From the NCBI GenBank assembly GCA_018398585.1, contig JAGTTD010000001.1, positions 2,482,501-2,546,500 on the forward strand: DNA of 64,000 nt, read 5' to 3'. Below are positions 36,459 through 46,795 of this stretch, piece by piece. The notes beneath the pieces were generated by a model. The model had not been told where the DNA came from, searched no databases, and worked only from the letters and a program-made list of their open reading frames with translations. The DNA comes from Simmondsia chinensis (taxonomy: Eukaryota; Streptophyta; Magnoliopsida; Caryophyllales; Simmondsiaceae). Each line of letters begins with the position of its first letter. Positions within the stretch are counted from its first letter, which is position 1. Made by a program: the position numbers and the translations under genes.

Positions 36459-38660
36459 TCAATCTAAACTTGCTATGATTGGTGTGGTACTTGTAAAGGA
36501 GCTAGTGTTGTCGTCGTCGTCTTCATCGCTCAGTGATTCCAATTTCATACAGTCTTGGTTTCTTTCCACTGCAGCGGTCCAGTCCTTCAAAATCACCAAC
36601 ATTTCTAAGGTGGCCGGTGCTAGCTTCGCTCTCTTTGATCCTAGCAATCTACCACCTACATTAAAAACAGAGTCTGATGCTAGTATGGACACTGGACATG
36701 TTAGTATATCGCGTGCCATGGTGTAAAGCACGGAATAGTGGTTTTGATATGATTTCCAAAATAGCAAAATATCAAAATATAGTGAAGACTCCATCAATTG
36801 GAATCTGATCAGAGGTGAACGCAAGTACAAAAAAAGCACATCATATGACGTGAGATTTTGTTTGGGCTTTAATCGGTTAAATAAATCCCACGCATATGAC
36901 TGTCCTTGAGAAAAGGACGAAGATGATGTAGAAAGGTTTGTATTAGTTGATAATTTTTTAGAATAAATGAAAAATAAATTATGTAAATTTTCATCAACTT
37001 TAGCAACAAAAGAATCGACATCAACAGTTGGTAACGTTTTTTTGGTAAAATATTTGGGCAAATAATTGAAAACTCGTAAGTTTACAATGTGGATCAAACA
37101 TGGTGGCAATACAATATGCCAACGGTAGCTCAATATAATATTTTAAAATATTTTCCATTATGGCGGCAATGGACCTCTATGGCATGGGGTTGGAGAAGTT
37201 CTCCATAATCTATGCAACAATATCTAACAGTTTAAATATTACGTGTGGAATAGTTGGGTAATAAGATTAAAAAAATATATACAGTAGCATATTTAAAAAG
37301 AACTAAAAATCTACAAATTTTATTAATTATATTCTAAATCTACATTATCTAAATTAAAATCTCTTAGATATGTATGATTTTGTTGTACAAATTTCATTAA
37401 GACGTCTTTATATGGTATGCATCTTTCTAACATTAAAATTGTCGATGACCAACTAGTAGATGCATCTAATTTAAATTGTTTCCTACGAATGCCTTGTGAT
37501 TGACACATTTTTTAAAATTTTGTTGCCTAATTTCAGACATTTTAACAGCTTTAATTACTTCTCTTAAAACTTTAAGAGAAAAATATAAAAATTGCATACC
37601 ATACATTATCATTAAATGCAAAACATAACAGATGTAATGCAAATAAAAATATTTTTCATTTAACATGGGCCTCAAATATCTAATTAATTAGTTAATAGAC
37701 GCGGCGTTATTAGTAGCATTATCTAAAGCAATGCTGAAAATTTTGTTGTTTATCCCCTACTCACGGCATTCGTTCACAATGACACCTGTGACTGCATGAG
37801 CATTGTTGGAATATTCGAATAGGCGAAAATGAATAATTATTATTTTTCATTATGTAGGAAAAATTAATCCAATGTACATTTATGCACATGTAAGGCATGT
37901 CGGACTTCATCGTTCACGTGTCAGACATCAACGAAATCATGCTCGTGTTCATCTTAAAAATCTTTGGAAGCTCGTTTTTCATATTTACAAATTCTTTAAA
38001 TGCATCTCGCTTCAAAGTGTTTCGAGGGATCCTTTGAGCTACGGAGTTTAATGCGGTTTTATAGTACCAGACAAATCTAAGGTCTTCGTCGGTGGTAAAC
38101 AGCTTTTCACCCAAAATGATGTATCTCATCAATTCGTGTCTATTAGTTTCTTATGTAAATCTGAAGTTTGCAAGCGCACCAGTCGCTTGTTGTACAAGGG
38201 TTTGTTGGGATGTATCCGCATATAAGTCGAGGTGGGATTTTTTAGGTGTCATTGTAAAGTGTCGGTCCCACTACCACGTGGATGGCTGAAGGTTTTTGGA
38301 GGATCACAAAGATTACAATATGCTTTATTATGTTTATGATTTAGTGTAAAATATTTTCATACTTGACTCGTAGGACGTCTATTAGTGATAGTCGTGTTTT
38401 CAGAATCGGGAGCTTTGAATTTCATCGTTGCTGGGACCCATATCACTCGATTCACTAGGATAACCCTGCTCGTATCCGTGTTCGTATTCCCGATTAAAGG
38501 TGTCTGTGTATGGAGGTGACCTGATGGGTTCTAAAAAAATACATTTTTCGGTATTAAGCTCAACTCTTCAATACTGGCTACCAATACCCATTTTAGAGAT
38601 TTTAGGCGGTTGAGAAAAGCTAGAACTAGCTCGACTAGTTCAAGATAAAGATAATCTATG
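36459..38660 (-). pseudogene. hAT transposase remnant
   Basis: Frames on the minus strand, broken by stops and frameshifts. A BED zinc-finger-like piece (KAYCNLCDPP) lies near 38300. MMRYIILGEKLFTTDEDLRF and middle pieces CMRWNSTI-like (LDASTSWSSTILMLER) follow at 38130-37320. At 36780-36600 is MARDILTCPVSILASDSVF, NVGGRLLGSKRAKLAP, the C-terminal dimerisation region with the hAT S-x-F-(S)xxGR pattern. It cannot make an active protein. Confidence 0.8.
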
Positions 38661-38932
38661 TGCCATTATATTATTAATTTATTATTATACAAGAATATGA
38701 AACAAAAATGACAAGTAAGAATGCAAGTAAATAAATAAAATTTCAATACTAATTTTACCAAAATGACAATCAAAATTTAAACTTCAACAAGCTTCTAAAC
38801 AAGTGATGATTGTTGTGCGGTGAAATGAGAAAATTTAATTAGTATTTATAGAAAAAATTAAAATTTTTAAAAAAATTAAACTTCCCCCAGCCGGCTCTTT
38901 CAGGGGGCAGTCCGGCCCACTGGCCACCTCTA

Positions 38933-39675
38933 ATCCTACATACTGTGAAAAGGTTAAAAACAAGGGTTTATTCACGGTTAGAGAGAGGAAAAAAAAACTG
39001 AGAGGTAAAATTTGTAAAGTTTGATATATTAAATTTTAATTATAGTTATAAATTATAATTCTAAAATTCAGCTTAGGTCGTGATTTTTTCCTCTAAGAGA
39101 AGGTTTTCCATATTAAATTTTCATATGTTCGTTCATTAATTTTGTTCCATTTTTCGCTTCCACTTGTATTCACTTTGTATGAATTTTCTAATAGCAAAAA
39201 CACAGTAACTAAATTAATACAATAAATAAAATACATGGATCTTTTGTACAAACAACCTTGTCAATTGTTACTTAACTAGTGTTACTCCGCGCGATACACC
39301 GAAGGTGTTTATATTTAAAATTTACAATTTTATATATTATCATATTAGAACTTTGTTAGAATTTTTCCAAATTATCTTTTATTTTGTTAAAAATTTAGTT
39401 ACAATTTTTTATTTTTATGTATTGGTGTTGCATTTTATTTAATTGATTAAATATCATGAATCTTTTTTTCACTTTTAAATTTTTACTACCTTTCATGTGG
39501 TATTTTAGAATTGTAAGATTTAAAATTTTAAAAATATTAAAGAAAGGGAGATTCAGTAATAACAGATAGAAATATATAAAGATTTAAAAAATAATTATTA
39601 AATTTTAGTATATCACATGATATGATAAATTTTTAAAATTGTGGCAGAAAAAAATATTTGTAGAAAAATTTTGGG
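38933..39675. other. AT-rich flank left of the Mutator-like element
   Basis: No gene is seen. AAAATACATGGATCTT (39227-39242) and ATTGTTACTTAA (about 39263) recur in the same orientation and spacing right of the Mutator-like element, from 52825. Confidence 0.5.
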
Positions 39676-39840
39676 AAATCGTACGGTTCAGACCCCCCCA
39701 GCCCCCCATTAATCTTTTTTAGACCCCTTTAACCCTAAATAGACCATTTTGGACAAAAATGTCCCTCCCACTTCCCCCCCCCCCACCCGTCCACTTTCTC
39801 TCTCCTCATCTCTCTCCTCATTTAATGTTACAGCAGTAAA
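39676..39840 (+). repeat. Left terminal inverted repeat of the MULE
   Basis: About 165 bases match the inverse of 52612-52762 with modest divergence; see the landmarks in the element entry. A C-rich run (39772-39784) lies inside. Confidence 0.8.
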
Positions 39841-40239
39841 TTTAACTTTTCACTGCCCCACCCGTCCACTCCCTCTCTCTCTCCTTCTCTCTCCTCATTT
39901 AATGCAACAATAGTATCTCATTTCTCTCTTTCCATTCTTTTCCCGCCCATTTGTCTTCCTTCTCTCATATCTCATTCTCTCTTCTTTCTTCTTCTTCTAT
40001 TATTTTCGAATTCCCGAGCTCCATTCTGAGCGTCCTGCGTGTTTCCTCATCGTACTTGGGCCCTTGGATAGTTGTTTGTGGTGGCTTTGGAAGAAAAAGA
40101 AGGCTTTGTAAGAACTGGTTTGAAGCATTGTGACATTGCAGTAGGTTCAAGGTTGAGTCATTACACATTTCACGGTTTTCAGATCAGACATTGAAGGTAA
40201 AATGATCATTTAATGCATTGGTTGTTAATGGATCTCTAT

Positions 40240-41990
40240 CATATGAGGTTGGTGTGTTACAAGTCATTTATGGTGTATGATTGGTATAGGTGGTGTATTA
40301 TAATTTTCTTTGGTGTATTTCAACTCATTAATGGTGCATGATTGGTTTAAATGGTGTATTATCATGTTGTGTTGGTGTTTTTCAAGTCGTTAATGGTGTA
40401 TGATTAATCATGCACCGGGTATGATTGGTTTTAATGATGTGAAATCAACTTGTTCAAGTGTGTTTCAAGTAATTAATGGTGTAGGATCAATAATACACCG
40501 GGTATGATTGGTTTTAATGGTGTGAAATCAACTTGGTCATGTGTGTTTCAAGTAATTAGTGGTGTAGGATCAATCATACACCGTGTATAATTGGTCTAAA
40601 TGGTGTAAAACCAACTTTTTTTAGTGTATTTTAAGTAATTAGTGGTGTATGATCAATCATACACCGTGTATGATAGGTTTTAATGGGGTGAAATCAACTT
40701 ATATAGTTATGTTTCAAGTAATTAGTGGTGTATGACTTATCATACACTGTGTATGATTGTTCTAAAAGTTGTGAAAACAACTTGCTTTAGTGTGTTTTAA
40801 GCAAGTAGTGGTGTGTAATCAATCATACACCGTGTATGATAGGTTTAAATGGTGTAAACTCAACTTGTTTAGGTGTGTTTTAAGTAATTAGTGGTGTATG
40901 ATCAATCATACACCGTGTATGATTGGTTTTAAGGGTGTGAAATCAACTTGTTCAGGTGTGTTTCAAGTAATTAGTGATGTAGGATCAATCATACACCATG
41001 TATGATAGGTTTTAATGGTGTGAAATCAACTTGTTTAGGTGTGTTTCAAGTAATTAGCAGTATATGATCAATCATACACCATGTATGATTGGTCTAAATG
41101 GTGTAAAACCAACTTGTTTTAGTGTGTTTTAAGTAATTAGTGGTGTATGATCAATCATACACCGTGTATGATAGGTTTTAATGGGGTGAAATCAACTTAT
41201 ATAGCTATGTTTCAAGTAATTAGTGGTGTATGACTTATCATACACGGTGTATGATTGTTCTAAATGTTGTGAAAACAACTTGCTTTAGTGTGTTTTAAGC
41301 AAGTAGTGGTGTGTGATCAATCATACACCGTGTATGATAGGTTTTAAGGGTGTAAATCAACTTTTTTTTGGAGTCTTTCAAGTCAATAGTGGTGTAAGAT
41401 CAACCATACACCGTGTATGATAACTTTAAAAGGTGTATGATGAACATGTTTTGATGTCTTTGAAGTACAGAATGGGGTATGTTTAACCATACACCATGTA
41501 TGATAGCTTTTAACGGTGTATGATGAACTTGTTTTGGTGTCGTTTAAGTATAGAATGGGGTGTGTTTAACCATACACTGGGTTTAATAGCTTTTAACGTT
41601 TTAAAATGAACTTGTTTTGGTGTCTTTCATGTATAGAATGGGGTATGCTTAACCATACACCGTGTATGATAGCTTTAAAAGGTGTGTGATGAACTTGTTT
41701 TGGTGTCTTTCAAGTATAGCATGGGGCATGTTTAACCATACACCGTGTATGATAGCTTCAAAAGGTGTATGATGCACTTGTTTTGGCGTCTTTCAAGTAT
41801 AGAATGGGGTATGTTTAACCATACACCGTGTATGATAGCTTTTAACAGTGTATGATGAACTTGTTTTGGGGTCTTTCAAGTATAGAATGGGGTGTGTTTA
41901 ACCGTACAACGTGTATGATAGCTTTAAAAGGTGTGTGATAAACTTGTTTATGGTTGTAACGCAAATCATACACCATGTATTCTTTCTTAA
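40240..41990 (+). repeat. MULE array 1: 83-bp palindrome-bearing tandem repeat
   Basis: The palindrome centre CACNGTG falls at 40413, 40496, 40579, 40662, 40745, 40828 and so on to 41907 in exact 83-base steps (19 units), then 41971. Two or more degenerate units lie to the left. The core is ATCATACAC-C-GTGTATGAT; a further GTGTATGAT half-site lies just upstream, giving three half-sites per unit. A 498-base (six-unit) higher-order repeat is visible, for example the TGACTTATCATACAC variants at 40745 and 41243. The array fills the region between the left inverted end and the transposase start codon. Confidence 0.93.
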
Positions 41991-42350
41991 AGTGGTGTAA
42001 TACCACGCTGTGTCGGTGTGTAATACCACGCTGTAGCTGACATGTAATACCATGCTTTGTTGGTGTGTGTTAAGTCATGTAGGTAGTGGTGCATGATTAA
42101 TCATTTTAAATTCTGTAAAATCATTTGCGTTGGTGTGTTTCAGGTTTTAGCTTTGTAGCTTTACATAGACACAGTCTATGTTAGGTGTTATTGGTGTATT
42201 ATCACTGTTAGTTGGTTGTTTCAAGTCAATAATGGTTTTAAACCAATCATACGCTGGGTATGAGTGGTTTCAATGCTGTACTTCCATTCCACCCTAGTAT
42301 GTTTCATGTCATTATTGCTCTGATATCATGTTGTTTTCTTGTTCACAGTA

Positions 42351-44228
42351 ATGGGTGATGTTGCTGTTGCATGTGTTCTGTACGGTGGCCACTTTAAAGA
42401 GAGGGCAGAGTACGTTGGTGGAAAATTGGGTTATTTTTTAGTGGATGAGAAGACCGACTTCGCTGGTTTGCAAAGGACTATGGCGGAGGTGATTGGTGCT
42501 CAGGTGGATGCGGGTTCAAAGATGCATTTTCAATTTCTTACTGGCGTTCCGGCCACGCCCTTGTACGATGTCATCGATGATAGGTCAGTTATGTTTTGGA
42601 AGGCACTGGCCAAAGAAGATAGGGCGAAGCATACTTTGATCGTAACTGTTGAGTCATCCGGTGATAGGAATCCTTGCTTCGATTGGCAACGGACTCCCAT
42701 TCAAACAATTCTCGATGGTGACAAGAACAGTGGCGGTTCGCACCCTGAGGTGCCCGAGACTTTTGGTGGATGTATGAATGCAGGGATGGAAGAAGCAACC
42801 TGCAGAGATGCAACTGAAATCGATTTAGACATGCCTACTGCGACGGTTGCGGCAACAGCAACAGGTGGAGATTGGGAAAATTCCAATCAAAGTGCATGGG
42901 ACAATTTGGACAATATCAATTTATCCCAGGTGTGACCGACTGTACCTGATGCATCACCTCCAGACGGGCACACTTACGAGCATCATAATATTTCCCCTGA
43001 AGATGCTCTGATTGTCGAACCTGCAGTGGAACGGAATGCGGAACCCAGCGGTCAACTAAATGTCCACCTCGAAGTCCAAGCTGCTGGTGATCCTCGTTAT
43101 GATGATGATGCTGGCTCCAGTGATGAGAGGAGCCAAATTGACGGGGTATATGGGCAGGGCAAGATGGTTGAGGATGTTGAAGTGAATCAAATATTTAAGA
43201 CGAAGAGGGACTTGTTGACTAACCTGGCAGTAATTGCGCTTAGGGAAAAATTTGAATTCAGGAGCCACAAGTCTAACAAATCCTTAACGGTTGTTCGCTA
43301 CGCACAAGAGGATGGAGGGTTCGGGCTATGTGTGTAGCAGATGGTGGCTGTTGGATAGTTACAAAACTAGAAAAGAACCACAACCACCCTACCGATCTCA
43401 CCACTGTTAGACACAGGCAGGCAACCAGTTGGGTCGTCGGGAAATGCGTCCACAAGAAACTTGTCAACCTCGGAAGAGTGTTCAAGCCACGGGATGTCAT
43501 AGATGTCATCCGCAGTTGCTACGGTGTCGATATCAGCTACAGTGTTGCATGGAGGGCGAGAGAGTTTGCATACGACAATGTTAGATTGGGTACCGCTGAA
43601 GAGTCGTATGCATTCTTGCCTGCTTATCTGCAAGTCCTCCAACAGACTAACCCCGGTACCACATTTTATTTACAAACAGATGACGAGAGCAGGTTTCAGT
43701 ACTTCTTCATTGCGTTTGATGCTTCACTGAAAGGGTACCGATTTTGCCGGCCTGTTGTGAGCATTGACGCAACACATCTGAAGGGAAAATACCGGGGTGT
43801 CCTGTTCATTGTCGTTTGCCACGATGCCAACCAGCAAATTTTCCCGATTGCTGTCGGTATCGGTGATTCAGAGAATGATGCATCATGGCATTGGTTCCTC
43901 AGTAAGTTGAAGGAAGTCATTGGGGAGCCTATTGGCCATGTCATTATATCTAATAGACACCGAAGCATCTAACGCGCGGTGGAAGAAGTTTTCCGCGACA
44001 CATTTCATGAGCTGTGCATGTCCCACTTGCTGAGCAACTTGAAGGCCAAATTCAAGAGCAAAACGAAGCAGTTGGATCAGTACTACTACAAAGCAGCTAA
44101 AGCATACAACATTGAAGAGTTTTATAGTTTGTTTTTCAGTTTATGTTGTGCTGTAACCGGGGCTAAAGATTACTTGGAAGATGTGGGACTGGACAAGTGG
44201 ACTCGTTCCCACTCTCCTTGTGTAAAAT
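42351..44228 (+). pseudogene. MuDR-type transposase, inactivated
   Basis: ATG at 42351, right after a splice-acceptor-like TTCACAG. N-terminal part to 42932; then in-frame TGA (42933-42935). Reading on in the same frame reaches VNQIFKTKRDLLTNLAVIAL (the plant Mutator DNA-binding domain). A frameshift near 43325 leads into CWIVTKLEKNHNHP. The MULE transposase domain follows: CRPVVSIDATHLKGKYRG, then HWFLSKLKEVIGEPIGHVII. The motif usually written S-D-R is SNR here, so a catalytic Asp is Asn. TAA at 43970-43972 interrupts, after which RAVEEVFRDTFHELCMSHLL continues in frame. The protein ends abruptly at array 2; the SWIM zinc finger expected next is missing. Mutator transposases cut and insert the element DNA. 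The transposase could not work as is. Confidence 0.88.
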
Positions 44229-44234
44229 TCAAGT

Positions 44235-46060
44235 TCTGCTGGTGTAATGGTGTAAACTCAATCTTTATAAGTGTTTTTTAATTAATAATTGGTGTATGAT
44301 GAATCATACACGGTGTATGATGGGTTATATTAGTGTAAAATCAACTTATATAGGTGTGTTTGAAGTAAATAGCGGTGTATGATCAATCATACATGGTGTA
44401 TGATGAGTTTTATGGGTGTAAAATCAACTTTTACTTGTAATATTCAAGTTCTACTGGTGTAATGGTGTAAACTCAACCTTTATAAGTGTTTTTCAATTAA
44501 TAATTGGTGTAGGATGAATCATACACGGTGTATGATGGGTTATATTGGTGTAAAATCAACTTATATAGGTGTGTTTGAAGTAAATAGTGGTGTATGATCA
44601 GTCATACACGGTATATGATAAGTTTTATGGGTATAAAATTAACTTTTATATGTATTTTTCAAGTTCTGCCAGTGTAATGGTGTAAACTCAATCTTTATAA
44701 GTGTTTTCAATTATGAATTGGTGTAGGATGAATCATACACTGTGTATGATGGGTTATATTGGTGTAAAATCAACTTATATAGGTGTGTTTGAAGTAAATA
44801 GCGGTGTATGATCAATCATACACTGTGTATGATGAGTTTTATGAGTGTAAAATCAACTTTTGCATGTATTTTTCAAGTTCTGCTGGTGTAATGGTGTAAA
44901 CTCAACATTTATAAGTGTTTTTCAATTAATAATTGGTGTATGATGAATCATACACGGTGTATGATGGGTTATATTGGTGTAACATCAACTTATATAGGTG
45001 TGTTTGAAGTAAATAGCAGTGTATGATCAATCATATACGGTGTATGATGAGTTTTATGGGTGTAAAATCAACTTTTGCATGTATTTTTGAAGTTCTGCTG
45101 GTGTAATGGTGTAAACTCAACCTTTATAAGTGTTTTTCAATTAATAATTGGTGTATGATGGGTTATATTGGTGTAAAATCAACTTATATAGGTGTGTTTG
45201 AAGTAAATAGCGGTGTATGATCAATCATACACTGTGTATGATGAGTTTTATGGGTGTAAAATCAACTTTTGCATGTATTTTTCAAGTTCTGCTGGTGTAA
45301 TGGTGTAAACTCAACATTTATAAGTGTTTTTCAATTAATAATTGGTGTATGATGAATCATACACGGTGTATGATGGGTTATATTGGTGTAAAATCAACTT
45401 ATATAGGTGTGTTTGAAGTAAATAGTAGTGTATGATCAATCATACACAGTGTATGATGAGTTTTATGGGTTTAACATCAACTTTTGCATGTATTTTTTAA
45501 GTTTTGCTGGTGTAATGGTGTAAACTCAACCTTTATAAGTATTTTTCAATTAATAATTGGTGTATAATGAATCATACACGGTGTGTGATGGGTTTTATTG
45601 TGTAAAATCAACTTATATAGGTGTGTTTGAAGTAAATAGCGGTGTATGATCAATTCTACACAGTGTATGATGAGTTTTATGGGTGTAACATCAACTTTTG
45701 CATGTATTTTTTAAGTTTTGCTGGTGTAATGGTGTAAACTCAACCTTTATAAGTGTTTTTCAATTAATAATTGGTGTATAATGAATTATACACGGTGTAT
45801 GATGGGTTATATTGGTGTAAAATCAACTTATATAGGTGTGTTTGAAGTAAATAGCGGTGTATGATCAATCATACACGGTGTATGATGAGTTTTATGGGTG
45901 TAACATCAACTTTTGCATGTATTTTTTAAGTTTTGCTGGTGTAATGGTGTAAACTCAACCTTTATAAGTGTTTTTCAATTATTAATTGGTGTAGGATGGG
46001 TTATATTGGGTTAACATTAACTTATATAGGTGTCAAATGAACGTATATAGGTGTGGTTGA
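44235..46060 (+). repeat. MULE array 2: 215-bp higher-order repeats of the same palindromic unit
   Basis: Palindrome centres alternate at 83 and about 132 bases: 44309, 44392, 44524, 44607, 44738, 44821, 44953 and onward, giving a 215-base compound unit repeated about eight times. Each holds GGTGTATGATGAATCATAC and GGTGTATGATCAATCATAC words with CGGTGTATGAT. The extra spacer has TCTGCTGGTGTAATGGTGTA. Orientation is as in array 1. The first unit runs directly out of the transposase coding sequence. Confidence 0.92.
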
Positions 46061-46067
46061 CGCAAAT

Positions 46068-46078
<11 letters not shown>

Positions 46079-46099
<21 letters not shown>

Positions 46100-46106
46100 G
46101 GGGGGG
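46079..46106 (+). repeat. Poly-G run (28 bases) at the middle of the MULE
   Basis: Preceded by ten T (46069-46078). It lies at the boundary between the left (+) and right (-) repeat halves. Confidence 0.9.
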
Positions 46107-46275
46107 ATATATCACTGTTCTATAAGAATGTGTGTCGACACACCATCCCTGTGTGTCGACACATAACTATGCATCCCTGTTCTGTAAGAATGTGTGTTGA
46201 CACACAACTCTGCATCCCTATTCTGTAAGAATGTGTGTCGACACACTATCCCTGTGTGTCGGCACACATCATAAC
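46107..46275 (+). repeat. Central GTGTGTCGACACAC palindrome repeats
   Basis: Three units of roughly 60 bases with TCTGTAAGAATGTGTGTCGA. Each holds one or two copies of GTGTGTCGACACAC or a close variant, a perfect self-complementary 14-mer. Another sequence class than the 83-bp repeat. They sit between the two halves of the element. Confidence 0.85.
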
Positions 46276-46795
46276 ACACTTCAAAAACACATCAAACACT
46301 TAGAACACACAATTGGGACCAACTTCAAAACACTTCATTCACAATTCTCATTACACAATTTGAAAATACGTCAAAAGGAATATACAACAATATGAAAATA
46401 TACACTATTGCATACCCATCACATCATTTCTACAATTTTCAGTACAATGATTACAATGTAAATCCTATGGTAATATACAATAACATATACACATCACATA
46501 ATTTTATTCACTTGTATACATTTTCATCTGTTTCTTTCTTCCATGCCTGTACAAGTATACGTAGGTGTTCATCCGCAAATTCCCCATCTGCCCTTGCGTG
46601 CATTGGGAGATGCTGAGTCTATTTGTAAGCAAAAATTCAATAAACTTTACAATAAATATGCCACAATCTGACCCGCAGTTCATAATAATACAGAAGACAC
46701 AATAAGAAATTAGGCATCATAGTAAGTAATGACTATTTTCATCCACTTAATAACCAAAAAAAATAAACATAGTAAAACAGCAATGGAAGTAGATG

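Larger units (their letters stand above)
33967..38932 (-). mobile_element. hAT transposon, decayed, split by Gypsy insertion
   Basis: The left end TAGAGGTAGCCACAGGCC and the right end, inverted, TAGAGGTGGCCAGTGGGCC are imperfect inverted repeats. Minus-strand transposase pieces occur between 38660 and 36459. Without the Gypsy insertion the element is about 2.7 kb, a usual hAT size. Flanks ACCCTCAC and ATCCTACA agree only partly as an 8-bp duplication, so the ends are probable rather than certain. Between 33082 and 33966 no gene is seen. Confidence 0.68.
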
